Counted from the stretch's first letter, positions 7,613 through 15,383 are shown. The stretch: DNA of 18,944 nucleotides from JBLHGN01 sp047616325 (GCA_047616325.1 JBLHGN010000038.1:1-18944), one strand, 5' to 3'. Translations and numbers: made by a program. Notes: generated by a model from the letters alone, not told the origin.

Positions 7613-7690
7613 AGGAATACAACCAGATTTTAATTGTTATTGAAAACGCCCAAAAACCAAAGACGCAATAGTTGACTATAAAATAATTTA

Positions 7691-9049
7691 CTATAAAAAG
7701 ATGTCGTTATAAAAAGCGATCATCATGACACCAAGCATCATAATCAAACCCACTTGAAAACCCACAACCTGGGCGTTTTCGGAAACTGGGCTGCCCTTAA
7801 ACCGCTCCACAAGGCAATACACGATTTGTCCACCATCTAAAATAGGAATCGGCATTAAATTAAGTACGCCAAGCAAAATACTCAAATGCGCCAGAAGAGC
7901 AACAAATGCCCAAAAACCGTGGCGGGCGTGATCGGCGGCCACTTTAGCAATGCCGATCGGACCACTCAAGTTTTTCGTCGATATTTCTCCCAATATCAGC
8001 TTTTTCATTGAAACCAGAACAAAAACACCTGTATCCCAGCTTTCTTTGGCCGACTCAGATAACGCCGCCAAAGGTCCATATTCGTGCCGGCGAATCATCT
8101 CTTTGGGGAAGCTACCCGCCGGAATAGCGACTCCGGCCCTACCAATAGTTTCTCCTGCATCGTTGACAACTTTCTCTGGAATCACGGAAAACGACAGTCT
8201 TTCGCCCTTACGGCCCACCACCATCTCGATCGCAACCTCAGGGCGCGCCTTTACGTACTCCATCCACTGGTTGCCTGAGACGACCGCAATACCATCAAGC
8301 TCCAAGAGCTCATCCCCGGTCATCAGACCAGCCTGTGCTGCCGGCGTACCCTCGTAAACATTTACGATGGCCGTCTCATAGAGCGGCTCAAAGAAACTCA
8401 AGCCCAGCCCAGCGATGGGGTCGGGCGCGTGCGCCCCCCTTAACCAATTATCTAGCGTGGCGTTGGTTTCGTACTCCAAATCTGAATTCGGGTATTTGCT
8501 AACAAAGTGAATATCGCCAGATTCACCCAAGCGGTGCAAGAGATGCATCGCCACTGCGCGTCGGGTGGGTGTCGCCTCACCGTCTATGGCGATAATTTCT
8601 TGGCCCCGCTCAAGGTGCGCTTGAGCGGCAACAGAACCGGGTTCAATGTTGCCCAAAATGGGAGAGAGCGAACTTGTACCTACCATATAAAAAGAAAACC
8701 AATAGAGCACAAGAGCCAGTATAAAATTAGCGCCAGGGCCTGCAGCAGCAATCGAAATACGCTGCCAAACCGTTTTCGAGTTGTAACTTTGGGCTTTATC
8801 CTCTTCGGCTATATCTCCGTCGGCTTCGCCCTGCATTTTCACATAACCGCCCAATGGAATAGCAGAAATGGCAAACTCGGTACCACTTTTGTCCGTCCAT
8901 TTTATAAGGCGATACCCAAAGCCTATTGAAAAACGCAGCACTTTTACGCCGCACAAACGCGCAACATAAAAGTGCCCAAACTCATGAAAAGCCACCAGAA
9001 TACAAATGGCGACTATGAACCAGGAAAAAATTGTTAGATTTTCAAACAC
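7691..9049 (-). CDS. rseP: Site-2 zinc protease RseP
   Basis: Inner-membrane intramembrane metalloprotease that makes the second cut in anti-sigma factor RseA, releasing sigma-E during envelope stress. It also clears remnant signal peptides. The zinc site HEFGH lies in the first membrane segment (H22, E23, H26 from this start). The third zinc ligand is the Asp of PILDGG near the C-terminus, inside NLMPIPILDGG. Two periplasmic PDZ domains lie between, the second clear around EGTPAAQAGLMTGDELLELDG. About four membrane segments are visible. A GTG at 9047-9049 reproduces exactly the E. coli distance to HEFGH (452 residues). A TTG at 9059-9061 would add four residues. Neither has a strong ribosome-binding site and no in-frame ATG exists upstream of the first stop. 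Secure product, uncertain start. Confidence 0.95.
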   Translation of the reverse strand: MFENLTIFSWFIVAICILVAFHEFGHFYVARLCGVKVLRFSIGFGYRLIKWTDKSGTEFAISAIPLGGYVKMQGEADGDIAEEDKAQSYNSKTVWQRISIAAAGPGANFILALVLYWFSFYMVGTSSLSPILGNIEPGSVAAQAHLERGQEIIAIDGEATPTRRAVAMHLLHRLGESGDIHFVSKYPNSDLEYETNATLDNWLRGAHAPDPIAGLGLSFFEPLYETAIVNVYEGTPAAQAGLMTGDELLELDGIAVVSGNQWMEYVKARPEVAIEMVVGRKGERLSFSVIPEKVVNDAGETIGRAGVAIPAGSFPKEMIRRHEYGPLAALSESAKESWDTGVFVLVSMKKLILGEISTKNLSGPIGIAKVAADHARHGFWAFVALLAHLSILLGVLNLMPIPILDGGQIVYCLVERFKGSPVSENAQVVGFQVGLIMMLGVMMIAFYNDIFL

Positions 9050-9095
9050 AAATATAGCCAACTCATCAAAAGGTTTAAGTGATTATGCATTTTCA

Positions 9096-10292
9096 TCAAC
9101 GTGCGCTGTTACTGACGTACGGTTTTGCTTTTTGCAGACATGCAAGTCGCGCTCTACGATCGGCATCTATGACATCGTCGATTGTATCTGGTTCGGAACA
9201 ATTCCAGGTTTCCAGCACCTCGGCGATTAATGTGGATATTTGCCCAAAACCAATTTGTCTACTCAAGAATAGATCCACGGCCACTTCGTTGGCGGCGTTT
9301 AACGCGGCAGAGTAGTCACTTCCCGCCTCCAATGCATCTACAGCCAATTTCAAACACGGAAAACGCGCATAATCGGGCGCTTCGAAGGTGAGCCCACCAA
9401 GTCTGGCAAAATCGAGCTGCTGCACACCCGAAGCAATGCGTTCCGGCCACCCAAGACCGTAGGCAATGGGGGTGCGCATATCGGGCAAACCCATTTGCGC
9501 GAGCACTGAACCATCCAAATACTCCACCATTGAATGGATAATGCTCTGCGGGTGCACCACCACTTCAATTTCGCATGGACTAGCATTGAACAACCAACGC
9601 GCTTCTATGTATTCCAGTCCCTTATTCATCATTGTGGCTGAGTCTACCGAGATTTTCTGACCCATAGACCAATTAGGATGATTGCAGGCCTGCTCTGGCG
9701 TTACATGGGCCAGTTGGTCTAATTCAAGTGTGCGAAAAGGCCCACCTGAACCGGTTAGCAGTATCTTGCTGATTCCCGCTAACTTTAAACTTTGATAAGA
9801 ACTAGGCATGCACTGGAAGATGGCATTGTGCTCACTATCAATTGGCAGTATGCGCGCATTGCAAGCTTTAACCTCCCGTGTAAATAAACGGCCACTCATT
9901 ACCAATGATTCTTTATTGGCCAACAAAACGCGCTTACCCGCACGCACCGCAGCCATGGTGGGAGGAAGGCCGGCAGCACCTACGATAGCCGCCATTACCG
10001 TATCTACCTCTCCACTTTGCGCCACCTCCTCCAGCGCTAGAGAACCCCAAAGCACTTCAGTTTTACAGCTGTGAGACAGTAATTCGTTTTGCAATATCAC
10101 GGCATCTCTATCGCAAGAAACAACCGCATATTGAGGATGAAATTCCAGGCACTGAGCGTTTAACAGGGTAATGTTTTTATGGGCGGTCAGGGCAAATAAG
10201 GTAAATCGATCGGGGTGCATTCGCACCACGTCAAGTGTGCTTACGCCAATAGAGCCGGAAGCTCCAAGAATTGTAAGTGATTGGCGACTCAT
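9096..10292 (-). CDS. dxr: 1-deoxy-D-xylulose 5-phosphate reductoisomerase
   Basis: Second step of the MEP isoprenoid pathway: NADPH-dependent rearrangement and reduction of DXP to 2-C-methyl-D-erythritol 4-phosphate in the cytosol. The NADPH-binding GASGSIG is at residues 10-16. LLANKESLVMSG, the metal site LPIDSEHNAIFQ (D152, E154), TGSGGPF, HPNWSMGQKISVDSATMMNK with metal-binding E227 just after, and VVHPQSIIHSMVEY are all intact. Length is 398 residues (E. coli 398). I use the ATG at 10290-10292, two bases after the cdsA stop. An in-frame TTG five codons upstream, inside cdsA, is less likely. It supplies isoprenoid units for the undecaprenyl chain made by the neighbouring uppS. Confidence 0.97.
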   Translation of the reverse strand: MSRQSLTILGASGSIGVSTLDVVRMHPDRFTLFALTAHKNITLLNAQCLEFHPQYAVVSCDRDAVILQNELLSHSCKTEVLWGSLALEEVAQSGEVDTVMAAIVGAAGLPPTMAAVRAGKRVLLANKESLVMSGRLFTREVKACNARILPIDSEHNAIFQCMPSSYQSLKLAGISKILLTGSGGPFRTLELDQLAHVTPEQACNHPNWSMGQKISVDSATMMNKGLEYIEARWLFNASPCEIEVVVHPQSIIHSMVEYLDGSVLAQMGLPDMRTPIAYGLGWPERIASGVQQLDFARLGGLTFEAPDYARFPCLKLAVDALEAGSDYSAALNAANEVAVDLFLSRQIGFGQISTLIAEVLETWNCSEPDTIDDVIDADRRARLACLQKAKPYVSNSAR

Positions 10293-10294
10293 GT

Positions 10295-11119
10295 CTATAA
10301 TTGCCAATGGGTAGCCAATACCGCCAACGCAAATACCGGCGCTGCGGCTACAAGACCGTCAATTCGATCCAATACCCCTCCGTGACCGGGTAAGAGCTGA
10401 CTACTGTCTTTCACGCCACGATGGCGTTTAACCATGCTCTCTAGAAGATCGCCAACAACAGAGACTAACGCTGCTGGCGCAATAATAATCAACGCCATAA
10501 GCCAATCCGACTGTCCCATCAATAGCGAATATCCGCTGCCAACAAACAGGGCAAAAACGGCACCGCCCCAAACACCCTCCCACGACTTACCGGGACTCAC
10601 CCGAACAGCAAGCTTGCACTTACCAAAAGCACGACCGGTGAAGTACGCGCCAATGTCTGCGGCAGCCACAACTAAAACGAGCATAAATACTAGCCAAGTA
10701 CCGTAGGACTGCTGACGTAAATAAAGGCAGGACAACCACGCAGGGACCAAAACAAACATGCCCATCATCAAGCGTACCGGACGAGAACCCCACACTAACA
10801 CACTAGTAGGATAACCTTGAATCCAAAGCAAGCACAGCGCCCACCAACTGCATGCAGCAATCAATATCGCCTTAAACAACTCCTCGTTGTCCGTCCACTC
10901 TGTAACCCACCCCAGCAACCCCGCGAAGCCGACTAAGAAAAACATATACGTTAATCGATAAAAATGGGAACCCACACCAGCAAGATTGGCCCACTCCCAT
11001 GCTCCGACCGCAAAAAATACCGCGACCAAGATGGCAAAAATAGTCCACGGCAAAAAAAACAGACTAGCAAGAAAGCCTATCAACAAAACGATCGCAGTAA
11101 GCACTCTGGTTCTAAGCAC
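10295..11119 (-). CDS. cdsA: Phosphatidate cytidylyltransferase
   Basis: Inner-membrane CDP-diacylglycerol synthase: CTP plus phosphatidic acid gives CDP-diacylglycerol, the branch point to all phospholipids. The protein is strongly hydrophobic with about eight predicted membrane segments. The PROSITE-type CDS signature is complete at residues 228-254 (S-M-V-K-R, then V-K-D, then LLPGHGGVLDRID). Length is 274 residues. The frame is open from a TTG at 11158, but the GTG at 11117-11119 is preferred. It has AGAGGG five bases upstream, gives the N-terminus MLRTRVLTAIVLL resembling E. coli MLKYRLISAFVLI, and overlaps the uppS stop by only 8 bases. That overlap suggests translational coupling to uppS. 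Product is secure. Confidence 0.96.
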   Translation of the reverse strand: MLRTRVLTAIVLLIGFLASLFFLPWTIFAILVAVFFAVGAWEWANLAGVGSHFYRLTYMFFLVGFAGLLGWVTEWTDNEELFKAILIAACSWWALCLLWIQGYPTSVLVWGSRPVRLMMGMFVLVPAWLSCLYLRQQSYGTWLVFMLVLVVAAADIGAYFTGRAFGKCKLAVRVSPGKSWEGVWGGAVFALFVGSGYSLLMGQSDWLMALIIIAPAALVSVVGDLLESMVKRHRGVKDSSQLLPGHGGVLDRIDGLVAAAPVFALAVLATHWQL

Positions 11120-11846
11120 GCGCGCCCTCTTTTGCCAATTGGTCTGAAGTTTTACCAAAACGTCGCTGACGCGAATAAAAATCGTCGACGGCGCGCTTTA
11201 AGGCTTCACCATCAAACTCTGGCCACAACAAATCACTAAAATAGAGCTCTGCGTAGGCGGCCTGCCACAACAGGAAGTTGCTGATGCGCTGTTCCCCACC
11301 AGTGCGAACTAACAAGTCTAGAGGGGGTAAACCGAAGGTGCTGATATGCTCCGAAATAGATTGTTCGGATATTTTGGAAGGTTCCATCTCACCGCGCGCA
11401 ACCTTTTCCGCAATCGCCTGCGTGGCTTGCAAGATATCCCAGCAGCCGCCGTAATCAGCAGCTATAACCAGGGTGGAGTCAGTATTTGAGGCCCCACTTT
11501 CAGCCTCTTCAATAGCACCTCGGAGCCGCGCAGAAAAACGTTTGCGACTGCCGATCACTTTCAGACGCACGCCCTCTTCAGCCAGTTTGCGCGCTTCTTT
11601 TTTAAGATAACTGTAGAATAGCCCCATAAGCGCGTCCACTTCTTTGGGGGGGCGACGCCAGTTTTCGCTACTAAAGGCAAACAAGGTCAGCACTTCAACG
11701 TCTTGCGTGCGACACTCAGCCAGTACGTCGCGAATACGCTCTACCCCTGCGCGGTGGCCCGCAATACCCTGCCGGCCATGCTTTTTTGCCCAGCGATTAT
11801 TGCCGTCCATTATGATGGCGACATGCTTTAGTACTGAGGAACTCAC
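11112..11846 (-). CDS. uppS: Undecaprenyl diphosphate synthase
   Basis: Cis-prenyltransferase that condenses eight isopentenyl units onto farnesyl diphosphate to make the C55 carrier for peptidoglycan and O-antigen synthesis. The catalytic Asp is D14 in HVAIIMDGNNRWAKK. FAFSSENWRRP, AADYGGCWDI and RTGGEQRISNFLLWQAAYAE are family signatures. Length is 244 residues (E. coli 253). The start is GTG with GGGAG about 8 bases upstream. The Shine-Dalgarno region can pair with the frr stop region (see junction hairpin), which suggests coupling to frr. It lies between frr and cdsA in the standard order. The symbols uppS and ispU are both used. Confidence 0.97.
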   Translation of the reverse strand: MSSSVLKHVAIIMDGNNRWAKKHGRQGIAGHRAGVERIRDVLAECRTQDVEVLTLFAFSSENWRRPPKEVDALMGLFYSYLKKEARKLAEEGVRLKVIGSRKRFSARLRGAIEEAESGASNTDSTLVIAADYGGCWDILQATQAIAEKVARGEMEPSKISEQSISEHISTFGLPPLDLLVRTGGEQRISNFLLWQAAYAELYFSDLLWPEFDGEALKRAVDDFYSRQRRFGKTSDQLAKEGARA

Positions 11847-11848
11847 TT

Positions 11849-11875
11849 ATCTTCTCCCAAGCCTAAATCGAAGAT
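11849..11875 (-). promoter_or_regulatory. Hairpin at the frr-uppS junction
   Basis: Perfect 6-bp inverted repeat: ATCTTC at 11849-11854 and GAAGAT at 11870-11875 (plus strand). In the transcript one arm overlaps the frr TGA and the other follows and partly includes the uppS Shine-Dalgarno GGGAGAAGAT, with the GGGA in the 15-base loop. It could tie uppS translation to ribosomes finishing frr. Short, so a role is only inferred. Confidence 0.35.
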
Positions 11876-12432
11876 CATATTTCCATCAGGTCGGTTTCTT
11901 TTGTAGCCAATCCGGCATCAGCCTTTGCTATATATTTATCGGTAATCTTTTGGATTTCATCGTTTGTACGGCGCTCTTCGTCTTCGCCTATCTGCTTTTC
12001 TTTCAACAAATCTTTAACCGAGGCCAAGGCGTCTCTGCGCACATTGCGGATGGCTACGCGGCTGGCCTCTGCTTCATTGCGCGCCTGTTTGATGTAACCT
12101 TTGCGCGTCTCTTCAGTGAGCATAGGCATTGGCAAACGGATTAACTCACCCATGGTCGACGGATTTAAGCCTAGGTCCGATTTCATAATGGCTTTTTCTA
12201 TCTCCGGTACCATGCTTTTTTCCCAGGGGCTTATCGACAGCGTTCGGGCATCGAGCACACTAACGTTAGCGACCTGCGTAAGCGGAGTAGGGTTTCCATA
12301 GTACGAAACACGAACCCCATCGAGAATGCTGGGATGAGCCCTTCCAGTACGAATCTTATTGAAGTTAACCCCGAGTACATCGACGCACTTCCCCATCCGA
12401 ACTTCCGCATCTTTTTTTATTTCATTGATCAT
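11875..12432 (-). CDS. frr: Ribosome recycling factor
   Basis: Cytosolic factor that, with EF-G, splits the post-termination ribosome. Length is 185 residues, exactly that of E. coli Frr, and colinear with it: N-terminal IKKDAEVRMGKCVDVL, the hinge-side FNKIRTGRAHPSILDG, the head-domain YYGNPTPLTQVANV, SDLGLNPSTMGELIRLPMP, and the C-terminal triple-helix segments with AIRNVRRDA. The ATG start overlaps the pyrH stop by 11 bases (12422-12432), so translation is probably coupled to pyrH. No anomaly seen. Confidence 0.98.
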   Translation of the reverse strand: MINEIKKDAEVRMGKCVDVLGVNFNKIRTGRAHPSILDGVRVSYYGNPTPLTQVANVSVLDARTLSISPWEKSMVPEIEKAIMKSDLGLNPSTMGELIRLPMPMLTEETRKGYIKQARNEAEASRVAIRNVRRDALASVKDLLKEKQIGEDEERRTNDEIQKITDKYIAKADAGLATKETDLMEI

Positions 12433-13168
12433 TATCTTCCACCCCTTCTTCTATTAGAGTACCTTCATCTTTACCCACTACAATATTTAGCAAAGCGCTT
12501 GGATTATCCATTTTAAAGACGCGCAGAGGCATGTTATGCTCTTGGCACAAGCAAATAGCAGTAAGATCCATCACGCCAAGCTTATCGTGTAAAACCTTGT
12601 CGTAACTCAAACGCTCGTAACGAGTCGCAGTAGGGTCTTTTAATGGGTCGGCGGTATATACGCCGTCCACTTTAGTGGCCTTAAGCACTATTTCGGCCTC
12701 AACCTCTATACCACGTAAACACGCCGCTGAATCCGTAGTAAAAAACGGATTTCCAGTTCCTGCGGCAAAAATTATCACTTCACCATTTTCTAGCTGGCGA
12801 ATAGCCTTACGGCGATCGTAATGATCCACCATACCGCTCATAGGAATAGCAGACATCACGTTTGACGAGATATTTGAGCGCTCCAGCGCATCGCGCATCG
12901 CCAAGGCATTCATCACAGTGGCCAGCATTCCCATATGATCGCCAGTCACCCGATCCAGGCCCGCCCGACTTAGAGCCGCACCTCGAAAAAGGTTGCCGCC
13001 GCCGATAACCAAGCCGACCTGCACGCCAATACCCACAAGTTGGCCAATCTCAAGCGCCATTTTATCGAGCACTTTTGGGTCAATACCAAAGCCCTCCTTA
13101 CCTGTAAGCTGCTCCCCACTTAGCTTGAGTAAAATCCGCTTATATTTTCTATCGGTTTTGGTGGCCAT
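12422..13168 (-). CDS. pyrH: Uridylate kinase
   Basis: Hexameric bacterial UMP kinase of the amino-acid-kinase fold: ATP plus UMP gives UDP. In E. coli it is activated by GTP and inhibited by UTP. The phosphate-binding KLSGE is at residues 15-19, GGGNLFRG at 56-63, and GTGNPFFTTDSAACLRG marks the UMP/ATP region. Length is 248 residues (E. coli 241). The ATG at 13166-13168 is chosen over an adjacent upstream TTG: GGAG lies 7 bases before it. It is the first gene after the tsf terminator. I found no convincing -35/-10 pair in the roughly 45 bases between that hairpin and the start, so its promoter may lie inside tsf or rely on read-through. Confidence 0.97.
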   Translation of the reverse strand: MATKTDRKYKRILLKLSGEQLTGKEGFGIDPKVLDKMALEIGQLVGIGVQVGLVIGGGNLFRGAALSRAGLDRVTGDHMGMLATVMNALAMRDALERSNISSNVMSAIPMSGMVDHYDRRKAIRQLENGEVIIFAAGTGNPFFTTDSAACLRGIEVEAEIVLKATKVDGVYTADPLKDPTATRYERLSYDKVLHDKLGVMDLTAICLCQEHNMPLRVFKMDNPSALLNIVVGKDEGTLIEEGVEDNDQ

Positions 13169-13213
13169 CAATCATCTCCGGATAGTGCAAAAAATTCTTG
13201 AAAGTGTAGCAGC

Positions 13214-13242
13214 AAAAAGGCGGGAGATGTATCCCGCCTTTT
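13214..13242 (-). terminator. Intrinsic terminator after tsf
   Basis: Perfect 11-bp inverted repeat: AAAAGGCGGGA at 13215-13225 and its complement at 13232-13242, with a 6-base loop. On the minus strand it ends in a run of five T residues. It lies 28 bases past the tsf stop and about 45 bases before pyrH, so it should end most rpsB-tsf transcripts. Confidence 0.88.
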
Positions 13243-13270
13243 CAATCTAAAGCAACTTATTAACGTCTAA

Positions 13271-14143
13271 TTAAGCCTTTGATGCGGCAACTTGCGCGGC
13301 AACTTCAGCAGCAAAATCTTGTTCAACTTTTTCAATACCTTCGCCTACTTTAAAGCGCACAAAGCTAATTACTGACGCGTCTTCTTTTTTCGCCAACTGA
13401 CCCACACTTAGCTCTGGATCTTTAACAAAGGGCTGCTCAACCAGGCTATTTTCTTTAAGATACTTATTGATGCGGCCGGTCATCATCTTCTCAACAATAG
13501 CTGCTGGCTTGCCTTCCATATCTGGTTGAGCGCGTATGATTTCTTTTTCTTTCTCCACCGCTTCTTGCGACATATCGGCAGGGCTTACAACCTGAGGATT
13601 CACCGCTGCAACGTGCATCGCAATATCTTTGGCCAGCTCGGCTGAACCCTGGCTAAGCGCCGTAAGCACGGCAATTCGGCTATTGGAATGAACGTAGGCA
13701 CCAACGATACCACCATCCGCACTGAGCAGAGATACACGTCGAACACCGATATTCTCACCGATTTTTTGCACCAAGGCCTGACGAGCCGATTCGATATCAG
13801 CATCAACTAAAGACTCAACATCAGATATTTTGTTATTAAAAGCACGCTCTAGCACTGTATTTACGAAAGCTAGAAATCCTTCGTCGCGCGCGGCGAAATC
13901 AGTTTCGCTGTTTACTTCCACAAGCACGCCGTAGCTGCCATCATCGGCAATTTTTGCGGCTACAACGCCATCAGCCGCCGTTCGGTCAGCTTTTTTTGCG
14001 GCCTTTAGGCCGGAGGCCTTGCGCATATTTTCTATCGCCAAATCGACATTGCCGTCAGTTTCGTTCAGTGCTTTTTTGCACTCCATCATACCCAGACCAG
14101 TGCGATCACGCAGCTCTTTAACTAAAGAAGCAGATACGGCCAT
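13271..14143 (-). CDS. tsf: Elongation factor Ts
   Basis: Nucleotide-exchange factor that releases GDP from EF-Tu during elongation. The N-terminal UBA-like domain (about 1-50) carries LVKELRDRTGLGMMECKKAL. The EF-Tu-contacting TDF motif is at 81-83 in VNSETDFAARDE. The C-terminal half has MHVAAVNPQ and the MMTGRINKYLKENSLVEQPFVKD stretch (about 225-250) typical of the coiled-coil and dimerisation modules. Length is 290 residues (E. coli 283). ATG start with GAGG 9 bases upstream. It follows rpsB after a 172-base spacer holding a weak terminator-like hairpin, and is itself followed by a strong terminator. Confidence 0.98.
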   Translation of the reverse strand: MAVSASLVKELRDRTGLGMMECKKALNETDGNVDLAIENMRKASGLKAAKKADRTAADGVVAAKIADDGSYGVLVEVNSETDFAARDEGFLAFVNTVLERAFNNKISDVESLVDADIESARQALVQKIGENIGVRRVSLLSADGGIVGAYVHSNSRIAVLTALSQGSAELAKDIAMHVAAVNPQVVSPADMSQEAVEKEKEIIRAQPDMEGKPAAIVEKMMTGRINKYLKENSLVEQPFVKDPELSVGQLAKKEDASVISFVRFKVGEGIEKVEQDFAAEVAAQVAASKA

Positions 14144-14171
14144 CTTAATATTCCTCTATTAGAATTCGAGA

Positions 14172-14199
14172 TTTTAAAAATAAAGGGGCAGGCCCCCTT
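14172..14199 (-). terminator. Weak terminator or attenuator between rpsB and tsf
   Basis: Stem AAGGGG (14183-14188) with CCCCTT (14194-14199), loop of five bases, followed on the minus strand by a TATTTTT tract. It lies in the rpsB-tsf spacer about 40 bases before the tsf Shine-Dalgarno. The stem has only six pairs, so partial termination setting the S2 to EF-Ts ratio is more likely than a full stop. Confidence 0.6.
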
Positions 14200-14278
14200 A
14201 TTATATCTGGTAGTGTTTTTTTTAAACTAAGGTTAATAACCACTAGAAACTAACCGTGGAAACAACAGAAGGGCCAAG

Positions 14279-14299
14279 GTAACAACAAAGCGTTGCTAC
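14279..14299 (-). other. Hairpin just after rpsB
   Basis: In the minus-strand transcript GTAGCAAC pairs with GTTGTTAC (7 Watson-Crick pairs plus one G-U) around a 5-base loop, 17 bases past the rpsB stop. No U tract follows, so this is not a terminator. It may protect the rpsB 3' end or be a processing site. Confidence 0.4.
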
Positions 14300-14315
14300 T
14301 TATCAGCCACAACAC

Positions 14316-15062
14316 TTACTTCTCTGCAGTTTTCTCTTCAGCCACTTCAACAAACTCATCTTTGTTGGGAACCTTGGCGGTTTCTGACACACCTTCAGCA
14401 CAGGCATCGGCCATTGCAGTGACATAAAGCTTAACGGCACGAATGGCGTCGTCATTACCGGGGATTACATAGTCAACACCAGAGGGATCACTGTTTGTAT
14501 CCACAATACCAATAACGGGAATACCCAGTTTGTTGGCTTCCTGAATGGCAATACGCTCATGATCGACATCGACAATAAATAAGGCATCGGGCAAACCACC
14601 CATATCTTTAATACCACCGATCGACAAGTTAAGCTTTTCCATCAAGCGAGTGCGCATCAACGCCTCTTTCTTAGTCAGCTTGGCAAATGTACCATCAGCG
14701 CTCTGAGCTTCCAGTTCGCGGTATCTGCGAATAGATGCACGGATAGTTTTGTAGTTGGTCAACATTCCGCCCAACCAGCGATGGCTAACAAAAGGCATAC
14801 CAACGCGCTGCGCTTGCTCTGTAATCGATTTCTGCGCTGCGCGTTTGGTTCCCACGAACAACACTTTTTTCTTCTGGCTGGCCATCTGCTTAACTAAAGT
14901 CAAAGCTTCGTTAAAGGCAGGCACTGTATTCTCAAGGTTTATAATATGGATTTTGTTGCGAGCCCCAAAAATATATTTACCCATTTTAGGGTTCCAATAA
15001 CGGGTTTGGTGGCCAAAATGGACACCAGCTTGCAGCATATCTCGCATGCTTACTGTAGGCAT
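14316..15062 (-). CDS. rpsB: 30S ribosomal protein S2
   Basis: Small-subunit protein S2, one of the last to join the 30S particle; it contacts S1. Length is 248 residues (E. coli 241). Conserved blocks include VSMRDMLQAGVHFGHQTRYW at the N-terminus, YIFGARNKIHIINLE, VLFVGTKRAA, FVSHRWLGGMLTNYKTI (the S2 signature region), LPDALFIVDVDHE and IPVIGIVDTNSDP. The frame stays open upstream to 15296, but the ATG at 15060-15062 is the start: it has AGGA 7 bases upstream, matches the family N-terminus, and lies downstream of the apparent promoter at 15214-15222. It is first in the rpsB-tsf operon. A structured leader suggests feedback control by S2. Confidence 0.98.
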   Translation of the reverse strand: MPTVSMRDMLQAGVHFGHQTRYWNPKMGKYIFGARNKIHIINLENTVPAFNEALTLVKQMASQKKKVLFVGTKRAAQKSITEQAQRVGMPFVSHRWLGGMLTNYKTIRASIRRYRELEAQSADGTFAKLTKKEALMRTRLMEKLNLSIGGIKDMGGLPDALFIVDVDHERIAIQEANKLGIPVIGIVDTNSDPSGVDYVIPGNDDAIRAVKLYVTAMADACAEGVSETAKVPNKDEFVEVAEEKTAEK

Positions 15063-15207
15063 AAAAATTTCCTGTATTAGGGTTAGGCCTCCACATATCC
15101 CAATCAACCAACCACGTTTAAATGTGGCACCCAGGCAACTGTGTCGATATATGTGTGACGTTAGTTTTAAGTAATCCGCCTGAGCTCTCAAATCACCACT
15201 CCGACGG
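15063..15207 (-). ncRNA. Structured rpsB leader (t44/S2-leader-like)
   Basis: The roughly 145-base 5' leader between the predicted transcription start and rpsB. In the transcript GCCT (15136-15133) and CCACAT (15127-15122) pair with ATGTGG (15096-15091) and AGGC (15090-15087): a 10-bp stem interrupted by a GGGTG bulge. GGGT of that bulge can pair with ACCC at 15083-15080, forming a pseudoknot just ahead of the AGGA ribosome-binding site. In E. coli the rpsB leader (t44/tff RNA, Rfam RF00127) mediates S2 autoregulation. Position and structure suggest the same role here; homology to that family is untested. Confidence 0.6.
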
Positions 15208-15242
15208 GCGCGCTTTATACCATAAAGAGCATCGAAACTAAA
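15205..15242 (-). promoter_or_regulatory. rpsB promoter, extended -10
   Basis: Minus strand: TGGTATAAA (15222-15214) is an extended -10 element (TG-N-TATAAA). It is followed by the discriminator GCGCGCCC (15213-15206), whose high GC content is typical of ppGpp/DksA-controlled ribosomal promoters. A weak -35 (TTTAGT, 15242-15237) sits 17 bases upstream, as expected when the extended -10 carries recognition. The start of transcription would be near 15205-15207. Confidence 0.7.
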
Positions 15243-15383
15243 GCAAAAAGTCCAACCTCCCACCAATATCATAGGAGCGGCACCTGCTGACGACACTAGA
15301 AATATAGAGATATTTCCGCTCTCAAATTAGCAGATATTGTGTAAGCTGGGGTGCTTTAGTTTAGAATGGCCAGCTAATTTGCC

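Noticed and set aside
4908..9100. Sigma-E promoters for bamA, skp or rseP
   Set aside because: GAACTT-like words occur inside bamA on the minus strand (near 7012 and 7135), but no matching -10 follows at the right spacing.
15063..15296. N-terminal extension of S2 (frame open to 15296)
   Set aside because: The extension contains the apparent promoter and the structured leader, has no S2 similarity, and the ATG at 15062 has a proper ribosome-binding site and the family N-terminus.
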